Below, piece by piece: positions 11,501 through 20,364 of a stretch of DNA of 40,477 nucleotides. Source of the stretch: Phaeoceros laevis (Eukaryota > Anthocerotophyta > Anthocerotopsida > Notothyladales); the NCBI GenBank assembly GCA_049999765.1, contig JBNGIQ010009305.1:91565-132041 (forward strand), given 5' to 3'. Position 1 is the first letter of the stretch, and every line of letters starts with the position of its first letter. A program made the translations under genes and the position numbers. The notes beneath the pieces were generated by a model. The model worked only from the letters and a program-made list of their open reading frames with translations, was not told the origin of the DNA and did not search any database.

Positions 11501-11864
11501 NNNNNNNNNNNNNNNNNNNNNNNNNNNNNNNNNNNNNNNCTCCGTAAAAACCTCCCCCATAGTCCATTCTTCCCCTGTGTGCAGCCTCTAGACCGTGATT
11601 GTCAGCTCGAGGAGTCCCTGACAAGACCTGCCTCTCAGAAGCCCTGTCCCTGGTTTGTAACTCCAGTCCACCTACAGTAGAGGCTACCTTCAAAGATAGC
11701 TCTAAGGAAGAAACAAGATCCGGCACCATGATGCTGAGAGTGTCCATGTAATCCTCACGGTTCCGATTTTGGTGCTGGGCCTCGATCTTCTCTTTCAGCT
11801 GCCGACGTTGTTCTCTCAACATCATAATCTCATCATGGCCCTCCATCATGTCATGCCCTTCCAT
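8585..11864 (-). CDS. MTA: N6-adenosine mRNA methyltransferase catalytic subunit (METTL3 orthologue)
   Basis: Exons on the minus strand: 11864-10421 (interrupted by the gap 11539-11440), 10256-10158, 10076-9993, 9904-9543, 9443-9227, 9004-8925, 8837-8585. Two CCCH fingers come before the MT-A70 domain: C-x7-C-x9-C-x3-H in exons 2-3 and C-x5-C-x5-C-x3-H across exons 3-4. The domain has the SAM-binding catalytic DPPW ([15 protein letters not shown]), which marks METTL3 rather than METTL14, then [20 protein letters not shown] and [20 protein letters not shown]. The nuclear enzyme writes m6A in mRNA with METTL14/MTB. Exon 1 carries a conserved N-terminal segment ([17 protein letters not shown]) and a long Gly/Met/Pro-rich stretch (about 10930-10570). 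The frame differs across the gap, as expected from an arbitrary 100-N filler. Start taken at 11864; an upstream in-frame ATG at 11909 is possible. Confidence 0.95.
11440..11539. other. Assembly gap (100 N) in MTA exon 1
   Basis: Exactly 100 Ns, so probably a size placeholder. The flanking MTA frame is Gly-rich on both sides (DYGGGFYG before, [10 protein letters not shown] after), and the two sides are in different frames. The true missing length is therefore not 100 plus a multiple of three. Repetitive Gly codons may be why assembly failed. Confidence 0.98.
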
Positions 11865-12499
11865 CGCCTTCACCACCTCCAAATCCACCAAAAAGATTAC
11901 CAAGAGCAAAATTACAACCTAGTGCGTGAACGTTCTACGACTACCAGAGTGCACTAAGTATGCGCTGGATAGAGAAATTATAGTCCACAGAAGCTCGGGT
12001 GTTAAATGCCACATCAAATCACCCCCACAAAGAAATTTGACTGGCTGGGCGCAAAACAAATCTACACAGTGGAACTGCATCAATGTCAGCGCCTACGAAC
12101 CCCTCTACAGACTCCCCCACATCCTGCCAAAACACCGGAGACATTCTACTATTCTCCCGCAATCATGTAACTTCCTGTAAATTCATGATGCAGATGGCCT
12201 CAGGACGAAGTCAAGTGACAGAATGCGCGCAAGCACGTGGGCATTCTCCTGGCAAGTCAGTCCAGTTCAAAAAACAGGTAGCAAGCGTTGTGGGAGCCAG
12301 TGGAAGAAATTGGCCGAACGTCGGGTTCCCTCTCTTTCTCCTGCCGCTACCTCAAGTCTGCCTAAAGTCTATATTCAACAAAGAAAGGCGGGCCTTGTAA
12401 CCTTTTAAATGGTCATTGCTTATTGCGCCGCCGGGGTTGCAACTAGTTTTCAACAAAACATTGTCTGATGTCGGGTAGTGGCTAGGCTACGCAGCCGAC
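11865..12499. other. Divergent intergenic region MTA / PHIP1-like
   Basis: 635 bp between the MTA start (-) and the PHIP1-like start (+). It must hold both promoters and 5' UTRs. The MTA frame stays open upstream to 11909. No further gene is seen. Confidence 0.4.
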
Positions 12500-13690
12500 A
12501 TGGTGCTTAGCCGGCGCAAGCTCAAGGTCGGGCAAGACAAGCAAGGGGCGGAGCAGAAGCCATTGGATGAGGTTGCTGATGCCGCGAAAGCAGGAAAAAG
12601 GACTCGAGATGTAGCGGTATCAGAAAAACAGGCCATGGACGAGAACAAGCAGAAGAGGAAGAAGAGGAAAAAAGTGCGCAAGGCAGCGGATGATCCAGAA
12701 GTGACTGACGCAGCTCTGGCCCAGGAAATCGAGGCGAGGAGACTGAGGAAGAAGTTGATAAAGGCCAACAGGCGGATAGGTAAGGAAGGAGGGAAGGAAG
12801 CTGAGGCGAATGAAAAAGGACTGAAGGAGTTGCCAACCGGGGAAGCTCCCGCAGCAGAAGGAGATAATTCCGACGGTAGTAGATCGAGAAAGAAGCAGAT
12901 GGAAGCCAACAGAAACGAAGGGGCGGGTGCAGGAGAGCTGCCCAAAACGAGTGCGAATGCGGTAACTGTGAAGGAATTGCAGAATGGGGGGAATAAGGCG
13001 AACCCGAAGCAGAAGCAAAGGAAGAAGAAGGGAGCGAACAGGTGGGGCGAGAAGGATAGGAAGGACCATGGAACGGAGATGTCAGGTGTGGAAGAAAGTG
13101 GAGACGATCCGGCATCAACGAGGGATGGAAGCCGGCAAGAGCAGTATGAAAGGAAGAAGGTGTTCGTCGGCGGAATGCCCTACTCCGTGACCGAAGATGA
13201 TATTCTGGAGTACTTCTCCGACTGCGGGCGTGTTGCGGAGTTGGATTGTGTGACATTCCCCGACACTGGCAAATTCAGGGGACTGGTGTTTATCACCTTT
13301 GAGACGGAAGCTGAAGCGGACAAGGCTTTGGCTTTGGATGGAGCGGACATGTGGGGAAGGTACTTGAAAGTTCAGCGGTGTAAGTTGAAAGAGCCGACAA
13401 AGGTGAAGCCGCAGTTTGAGCAGCCGCCCAGCAAGCATCCAGATTGCTTGTCGGCCTACATCGGGAATCTGGCCTGGGATGTAAGTGAGGAGGAGTTAAG
13501 AGAGTTTTTCAGGGACTGTGACATCGTTGCTATTCGTTTCGCACATGATAAGAACACAGGAGAGTTTAGGGGCTTCGGGCATGTGGACTTTGCAAACGAT
13601 ACATCCTTGGACACTGCAATTTCACTAGATCAGCAAGAAGTCCATGGCAGGCCCATCAAGATTGCATATGCTGTGCCAAAAAGGCACTGA
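12500..13690 (+). CDS. PHIP1-like two-RRM nucleolar/RNA-binding protein
   Basis: Intronless, 396 aa. It opens MVLSRRKLK, very close to the start of Arabidopsis PHIP1 (phragmoplastin-interacting protein 1). A long Lys/Glu-rich region (about residues 10-215) with basic clusters such as KQKRKKRKKVRK looks like nuclear/nucleolar targeting. RRM1 is near residues 219-296 (KVFVGGMPYSVTEDDI; RNP1-like RGLVFITF). RRM2 is near 316-392 (SAYIGNLAWDVSEEELREFF; RNP1 RGFGHVDF). The second RRM ends GRPIKIAYA and the protein stops soon after. It lacks the C-terminal CCHC zinc knuckle that I recall for Arabidopsis PHIP1, so it is either a shorter relative or a nucleolin-type protein. RNA binding is well supported; a cell-plate role is not. 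Confidence 0.85.
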   Translation: MVLSRRKLKVGQDKQGAEQKPLDEVADAAKAGKRTRDVAVSEKQAMDENKQKRKKRKKVRKAADDPEVTDAALAQEIEARRLRKKLIKANRRIGKEGGKEAEANEKGLKELPTGEAPAAEGDNSDGSRSRKKQMEANRNEGAGAGELPKTSANAVTVKELQNGGNKANPKQKQRKKKGANRWGEKDRKDHGTEMSGVEESGDDPASTRDGSRQEQYERKKVFVGGMPYSVTEDDILEYFSDCGRVAELDCVTFPDTGKFRGLVFITFETEAEADKALALDGADMWGRYLKVQRCKLKEPTKVKPQFEQPPSKHPDCLSAYIGNLAWDVSEEELREFFRDCDIVAIRFAHDKNTGEFRGFGHVDFANDTSLDTAISLDQQEVHGRPIKIAYAVPKRH

Positions 13691-14571
13691 GAGGGGACTA
13701 ATTTGCAGTTGCAGAGGTTTTACGAATCATGAAAAGATTGCAGAATGTAAGATAGGAGTGGCCGACATGTGTGGCCACCGGCTCAGAGCAGTTATCTATG
13801 TGCAGAGTACCTGTAGGGTAAATTTTCCAAGTTTGCCAGAGTTGGACACCTCTATATGTTCGTTGTCATGCAAGTAAAGAGTATCTGAAATTTGCAGCAG
13901 CCAGTGTACATAGGTAACTAGTTGAGAGTAGTCACGTGCAAAACTGGTCTTGGGTCAATTTTGAATTCGAGACTACGGGAGACGTGGCCCTCCCTGGTCA
14001 AAGCCATCAGGGAAGTTGTGATGACACATCTCGTAGAACCACACTGACAAAAAGGACAGTAGAGTATCGTTCAACCCTTCAATCAAATTTCAAAGTCGGC
14101 GTAAAGATACACATTTGAGTTCACTTTTCAAAATTATCCTCATATATTATAAAACAACTAAAACGACAAGTGATTGAATGTGAGCCTATATGTTGAGGGG
14201 GGTCATCCCTTCTGTCAGTATCAGAGAATCCTAGAATAGCAAGATGCACTACACTAGCTTTTCCTCAAAAAATTACCCGACTCCAGCATTAGGAGAAGAG
14301 GTCACCTCAGTGATATGTTCCCCTGGGTAATAAATTTACAAGCCAAAGAGATGGAAACAGAATCTATGGCTTAGGTCGGGGTTAGATGGTCTGGTAGGCA
14401 AGTGCCGGCGCTGGGAGGCCTACCAGAACATATGGGACATGAATACACCTGCTGTGACCCATTGCCTTGTCTTGGGAACAATCTAAAACATCACCACAGC
14501 AGTAAACGACGACAAGCTTCCTGTTGTCGATAATATACACCACCCAAACATGCTTGACATGCTGATGGAGA
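13691..14571. other. Convergent 3' intergenic region PHIP1-like / SEUSS
   Basis: 881 bp between the two stop codons. I see no gene, clear repeat or RNA. Part of it will be the 3' UTRs, including AT-rich stretches near 14140-14160. Confidence 0.4.
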
Positions 14572-17500
14572 CTAGGCAGCTGTCCTCATATCACTCATTT
14601 CACTTTGGGGAGTTCCTGGGAGACTTTGCTGACCAGCATTTTGGTTCAAAGACTGGGCAGACTGGGATATAGCTTGGCCAGATGACTGTTTTGCAAGCGC
14701 TTGCTGGTATAGCTGATGCCCTAGTTGAGAGTAGTTAGGTGGCTGGCTTAAGGCCTGGGAAGAAAGCTGACTCAAAGCTTGAGACTGGCTCAAGGATTGC
14801 GACTGCACCTGGGCCTGGGCTTGGGCTTGCGCCTGAGCTTGAGATAGAGCTTGCATTTGATTCAAACTCTGAGACTGGAGCTGGCTAAGACTAGGCTGTG
14901 CCTGCATCTGATTGATTGTCTGGGCGGAAAATTGGGAAGTGGCCTGACCTCCCAGGGTCTGACTATGGCCCAGAGACTGCAAATGCGGAAGAGCAGGAGG
15001 CTGCATCTGATGGAGACCACTTTGATGTTGTGACAAGTTCAAGCTGCGAGCTTCTATCTGGCTGCGAACCTGTGGCTGCAGTTGAGAAAATTGCTGAGAC
15101 AGTTTCAGGTTTGACAAGTCTCGCAGCTGGGAAAGAGAGGAGCCCTGTAGCTGGTTCAACAAGTGCCCTTGCAGATGTTGCAGGGACTGGGAGGGAACAC
15201 GACTCAGACCGGACGTTTGGGTCACTTGATTATTTGCTGAAGGCCCTTGTGTGAGCTGGTTGATAATCTGGGTAAGTGACCCTTGCGCATCTGAGAGCAG
15301 GCCATTCATCTGTAATTTCCTTGCGTTTGGAAACCGTGCTAGTGCCTCTGCAAGCGTGTAGACATTCAAGTCAGCCATGTGATGGAGAAAACCAATGCCA
15401 ACCAGAACAATGGGCGACTGCCTCTCTTGACTCTGTGCCTCTACATTGCGTGTGAAATGTTAACACAACTTTGCACTTACCAACTGCGCCAAACTTGGTT
15501 TTGTGCTCAAACGATATAAGGTCTTTCATGCTGTTTACAACCTCTGAAATCTAATAGCAACAAACAGGATTGGACAGAACCTGAGTCAGAAATACATGGT
15601 TCAAACCCAAGCATAGTTCAAACACAACAACAGCCAGGCAGATATTCAAAATACCTGGAGGCATCGCACATAACGCTTTGAGAAACCAAGGTCATTCACT
15701 GTAGGTGCATCCAACTTCACTGCAAGCTGTCTTGCTGTCTGCGTAAATCTGTGAACCCATAGTCTTCTGAGCTCAAATTTTTTTTCTTTCAATAAAGGAA
15801 ATGTGTCCAGCCTTACAGCTCCAAGATTGAGTTTATGACAGAAGTAGGCCAAAGACAAAGTTGACAAGCGCCCAACTTACTCATTGCAATGTGACTTGAG
15901 GTTCTCGATACTTGTGTCAAAACCGTCCTGATCAGCCTCAATAACTAAACTTGCCAATTGGTGTGCCTGAACAGATAAGATATTCTTGAGTCTGCATGAA
16001 AGCTGAAAGCGTGATATAAACCCCTGGAAAGGTCAGCATGTAGCCAAGGTGTTAGAGGCAACGCTAACCTGGTCGAGTAGATTCTTCCGAGGAACAACCT
16101 CCTCATGGGCCTTGGTACAAAACTCCCACGAATATATCTGTTGCATTGAAGAATAAGGGCCTGATGAGACTCAGTTTCCAGTGCCGTCATCAAAAGGCTC
16201 CCTCACACAGATAGGACATAATTAAACGTTTTCAGGCTAGAGAGCTTGAGCCTTAGACAAGACAAACATATAGAACCCTCAAAAAACTTCTTCCAGGACA
16301 GGCCAGCGCTGAGTCCTAAACAGTACAACACCTTGAGAGCTTGAGTAAAAGTGACACGAAGCCTTCCATATCTTACAACCTGCATATTCCAAACCATGGT
16401 GTAAGATAGCAGAAAGGGTATACATCACAAGCAACAAGCAGTGCAATTTTGTAGCTCAAATGAAGTGCGGCTATGTGGAGAACTAATACGTACCCGCAAC
16501 TCCGGGAAGATTGACTCATGTACTGCCCTGGGATATTCCAACACCAACTTCCCAGAGGATAAGACATATCTGCAGCACGAAATGGAATGATTCTCAAACC
16601 TGAGAGATAACCAAGATGGGAGCCCACATCTCTATGAAGAAGTGCTCATTACAAAGCCCCATATCAGACTTGGCTGGAGTGAAGACTAGACTGGACCAAG
16701 TGTGGCAGAGTGCACTTACTCCTCTGCAACGTCCAGGAACAGAAGTTCATCCACAAGGCCACTATCATATTTGATTTTAAATAGGCGAGGTAGCACATCT
16801 GTGCATGATTCTGTTCACAGCAAGCAACACATTGGTAAATCATACAGTAGTTCCAGCATACTAGGTAGTTTGCTACACACATGTTTTACACAGAGGAGAG
16901 CGAAAAACTTACTTGTAAGGAGATAAAGCATACAGGCTACAGAAAAATGTTACTTACCAAAGCCTCGACCAGGATGAATGCCACAAAGATTACAAAACCA
17001 GTAGTCCTGGGGGTCAAAACACGAGAATAGTAAAATATCGGCTGACTGCCATCCTTCCAAAAATCAACAACACAAAAAGTTGTACACACCATTGGGAAAA
17101 GACCCTGTGCATGTTTTCCGACAGGGGAAGAATTGTAACTGGTCAAACACCACCGCTTTTTGCCCCCTGGAGCAAAAAACTCATGCACAAGATTCCTCCA
17201 AAAGCTGATATTGTTGTCCTGTTGTCACAAACTGATGCTGATAAGGACAGTTGCTATGAAATTTTGCATAAACTGAGTCAGTCCTGACTGCATCAGGCTT
17301 CTGGAAACCAGATCACACATGCATACAATTACCTGCGGACGCTTTCGCTGCTCTTGAATGTAGTGCCTCAGCACTTGAAGACATTGTGAGGCCATAGCCA
17401 CGGGCATCGGAGTCTGAGCACTTCCTTCCATTGTACCACCACCATATCCAGCTAGGGCACTAGCTGAATTTTGTAATAACTGGCGAGCTTTCAAACCTTG

Positions 17501-19097
17501 TAGCAATTGATTTTGAAAACTTGGTCGCATGTTTGCAAACATTTGCTGAACGCCTCCTGGCAGCTTTATAACAGAATTGGCTCCAGACTGGTGGCCATGG
17601 TATGAAGAATGCTGACCCATGGGATACATGCCCTGCTGGCCACTTATCTGATAAATGGCCTGCTGATTTGCAGCTGCTTGCTGATTAGCTGCTTGTGCTC
17701 GTGCATGGGCCTGGGAAAGTGCTTGAGCTTGCACAGCTTGCATTTGAGCCGATAGGATAGGCTGCCTTTTCGCTGCCTGTTCAGATGACTGAAGTGTCAG
17801 ATTTTTCAAAGACACCCTCTCCTTAAAGTAAAACAACATCGAGAATGACTGCTGAGAGAATGTCTACCTGGTATGAGGGAGAGCTTGCTGCTGCCTGTGC
17901 CTGCATTAGCGCATGTGGCGAAGAGGAATTCGAGAAAAACTGGGACTGGCTGCTCAGGTTGGATTGGCCACCAAAACCTGTTTGTTGAGCTACCGGATGA
18001 CCTGCAGTCTGCATCAGCCCAAGAATACGAGGGGACTGAACTGTTCCCTGTTGACCCTGGAAACCCATTGGTGGAGCTCCATGTGATCGTGGATAACTTG
18101 GGGGATGAGCAACTAGTGGACCCCTTGAGACATGTGATTGATCCACATGCTGCCCAACCTGTTGATTGCTGTTTTCCAGCATCTGTCCATTTACAACATG
18201 CCCTTGATGTCCAGGGCGATGACTAACTACCTGTCCTACATCAAAATTAGGTTGATCACTACTATAATCACATCCGTCCAACTCCATCTGTGGTGTCGAC
18301 GACAAAGCCCCTTGAAAGCTTGATTCCTGGAAGGAGAAGTCTTGTCCGTTACTAGCAGAACCTGCTTGTGAGAGTGCTTGATGCGACAAGAATCCTCCTT
18401 CTGCTCCGGTACCAGTAGCTCCGACGGGATTGACCTGCTGACTTTGCAGCTTTCGGCCTTGTAAACCCTGGGAGTTGGGCACCAGCCTATGCAACGGAAG
18501 GTGCTGACCACCTCCCTGCCGAGTGGACTGATCAAATCCGCCCTGAAAGGTTATCCCTTTCTGATCCATAACTGGTTTACTCTGAAGTATTTCCAATCCA
18601 ACCTGTGAGTTTGCGGTGGGGTGACTGTCAAAGACATACGGTTCTCGCTTCATGGACTGAAGGCCTCTCTGAGCAGAGGACACTGCTCCCATATTATTCT
18701 GGCCCTGACTACTGATGGAGCCATTCAAGCCCTGCTGGTGCTGCTGAGCATTGGAGGTCGAAGACACTGCTGTTGTCCCTGACCATTCATCAGCAGGTGC
18801 TAACGAGACATTTGACTGCATTGACTGAGACTGTGAGAGGGGTATAAGCGTAGCAGAACCGACATTTGAGAAATCCTGGGAACCGGACTCAAGAAAGGAA
18901 GATGCAATATCAGAGGTGATGTTTGAAGCAAAAGACGGGTTCAGAATTGACAGATCAACTGAATCTGACGGACTGGGATCTGAATTCCGAAGTGACATAT
19001 CATCATTTCCCACAGCCTGAGAAGAGTACAGAGACGGAAGATTTCCTGCCGACAGCTGCCGAACATCCATTGCTGCTCCGGCTCCTAGTCTCGCCAT
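14572..19097 (-). CDS. SEU: SEUSS-type transcriptional adaptor (LIM-domain-binding domain)
   Basis: Twelve exons on the minus strand: 19097-17868, 17821-17333, 17218-17090, 17006-16958, 16798-16720, 16569-16494, 16379-16332, 16137-16069, 15966-15881, 15748-15655, 15550-15481, 15425-14572. Phases close to about 1090 aa. The central LDB domain is clear: NNISFWRNLVHEFFAPGGKK, YWFCNLCGIHPGRGF, LPRLFKIKYDSGLVDELLF, YSWEFCTKAHEEVVPRKNLL and TVNDLGFSKRYVRCLQ. SEUSS bridges LEUNIG/TPL-type corepressors and MADS-type DNA-binding factors in the nucleus. The N-terminus is Ser/Gln-rich; the C-terminus is a Gln-rich tract with (Ala-Gln)n near 14850-14800. The first intron is only 46 nt. The acceptor of the last intron (15426) is my least certain splice. 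ATGs at 19097 and 19070 are both possible. Part of exon 1 is duplicated in inverted orientation at 19890-20318. Confidence 0.92.
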
Positions 19098-19889
19098 CTC
19101 TGCAAGCCACCTACTCGGCCGTACTTGTAGCAACAATAAAGCCTGGCCGTCTCCAGAGACCTCGTCGCTTACTCATTAAGCTGGCATCCTGGTGTACAGT
19201 CGCAGGTTCAAGCGAGCCATCGAGACCGGCCTGTCCCAACCAGATCCCTCCCTTCTTTCTCGACAGCAACACTCCATACCCTGATGTCGTACAGGAAAAG
19301 GCTCGCTCTATCTCTGCTTGTCGGACCCGTTTGAGGGTTGCACAAAAGCAGAATTTGCCACCTGTTTGCCGTGCTGGAGGCTGCACCAAAGCTACTACAA
19401 ATTGGGACCAAATGCCTTCAGCTGAGTTCTTGGCTGTGCGCCAGGTATAGTTTCCTGCTGCCCGCTCCACCATCCCCAACACCCACAAATGCTACCTACC
19501 ATCTCCAGCAAGCTCTCTGAAACATCCAACCAAGAAACAATAATAATTACGGGAGCTCCTGCCGCTCGTCGGTAGTGTGCCGAGCTCATGCGATTGCAGC
19601 CGACGTGGTCCTATTCCGCAGATCGGCAGGTCAGCCTGGATCCAAGTCCCTGTGGCGAAACGTGGTATTAATAATAAAATCCAATCAGTTGCCGCATAAA
19701 GATTTCGAAGGGGAAGGCAAGGATACTAGGTTTCTCAATCCGAGGTCACTCGAAGTAGTATCGATTTGCAGGTACAATGGCTTCACACTGTGGGCCCGCA
19801 TAGTTCTCGAGGGAGACTGCCACAAATGTTGCTGCGAGCCCGGCAAGAATAGATAGCCTGTAGAGCTGAAGTGATTAGGAACAGCTAAA
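19098..19889. promoter_or_regulatory. Divergent region between SEUSS and its inverted exon copy
   Basis: 792 bp between the SEUSS start (-) and the start of the inverted exon-1 copy (+). On the SEUSS side, minus-strand ttgcag just before the 19097 ATG looks like a 3' splice site, so a 5' UTR intron is possible. I could not see the exon homology continue upstream of the two ATGs. The region probably carries the SEUSS promoter; whether it also drives the plus strand is unknown. Confidence 0.4.
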
Positions 19890-20318
19890 ATGGGCGTCCG
19901 GCAGCTGTATTCTTCCCAATTTGCCAAGGAAAATGGAGATATGGGTCCTCGGAACTCGGATCCCAGGCCGTCAGATCCAGTCGGTCTGTCATTTTTGAAG
20001 TCGTCTTCGGCTTCAAATAACACATGTGATATTACGTCTCCGTTTCTTGAGACCGGTTCCCTGGATTCCCAAAGTCTGGGTTGTGATGCGCTTATACCCC
20101 TTTCACAGTATCTGTCAATGTCAAATGGCTCGTTAGCACCTGCTGGTGAATGGTCAGGGATAAAATCACTGCCGGCGACCTCCAATGGTCAGCAGCACCA
20201 ACAGGGGCGAAATCAGCAGTCAAGGCCAGAAATTCGCTTACAAGTTACCAGTGGGCAAGGTGATGGGCCCTCAAAGTCTATGAGGCAATGCGAGAACTGC
20301 TTACAGAATCCTTGTTGA
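19890..20318 (+). CDS. Inverted partial duplicate of SEUSS exon 1 (open frame, status uncertain)
   Basis: An open frame of 142 aa clearly copied from the SEUSS N-terminus. It starts MGVRQLYSSQ against MDVRQL...LYSSQ and shares RNSDP.PSD, SFLETGS-type and ALIPLSQ..SM segments, then SLAPA.EWSG and TSN.QQHQQG. Nucleotide identity is moderate, roughly 70% by eye, and length differences are multiples of three, so the reading frame has been kept while the sequence diverged. Similarity ends about 20210. It contains none of the LDB domain and lies head to head with SEUSS. It stops at 20316-20318, inside the region where PPR-like sequence begins in another frame. It may be a first exon of the PPR gene, a short independent protein or a decaying fragment. 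Confidence 0.5.
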   Translation: MGVRQLYSSQFAKENGDMGPRNSDPRPSDPVGLSFLKSSSASNNTCDITSPFLETGSLDSQSLGCDALIPLSQYLSMSNGSLAPAGEWSGIKSLPATSNGQQHQQGRNQQSRPEIRLQVTSGQGDGPSKSMRQCENCLQNPC

Positions 20319-20364
20319 AGTGGTTGACAGCTGGCTTGAGCCGCATTTAGTTCTGGGTAACGTG

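Noticed and set aside
11277-11539. Frame change across the 100-N gap as a real MTA frameshift
   Set aside because: The gap length is a placeholder, so the change carries no information. Both sides look like intact coding sequence.
8585-11864. METTL14/MTB as the identity of the methyltransferase gene
   Set aside because: The catalytic motif is DPPW and two CCCH fingers precede the domain; both are METTL3/MTA features.
12522-13256. Long minus-strand open frames opposite the PHIP1-like gene
   Set aside because: They are mirror frames of a Lys/Glu-rich coding sequence, which produces Ser/Leu/Pro-rich antisense frames. The plus strand has two clear RRMs.
19111-19488. Minus-strand 125-aa frame upstream of SEUSS
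   Set aside because: No family resemblance, and it ends in a different frame just before the SEUSS ATG. Probably 5' UTR or promoter.
20320-20364. GTG at 20320 as the PPR start
   Set aside because: Nuclear genes rarely start at GTG. The frame is open from 20284 and the first ATG is at 20365, so either that ATG or an upstream spliced exon is more likely.
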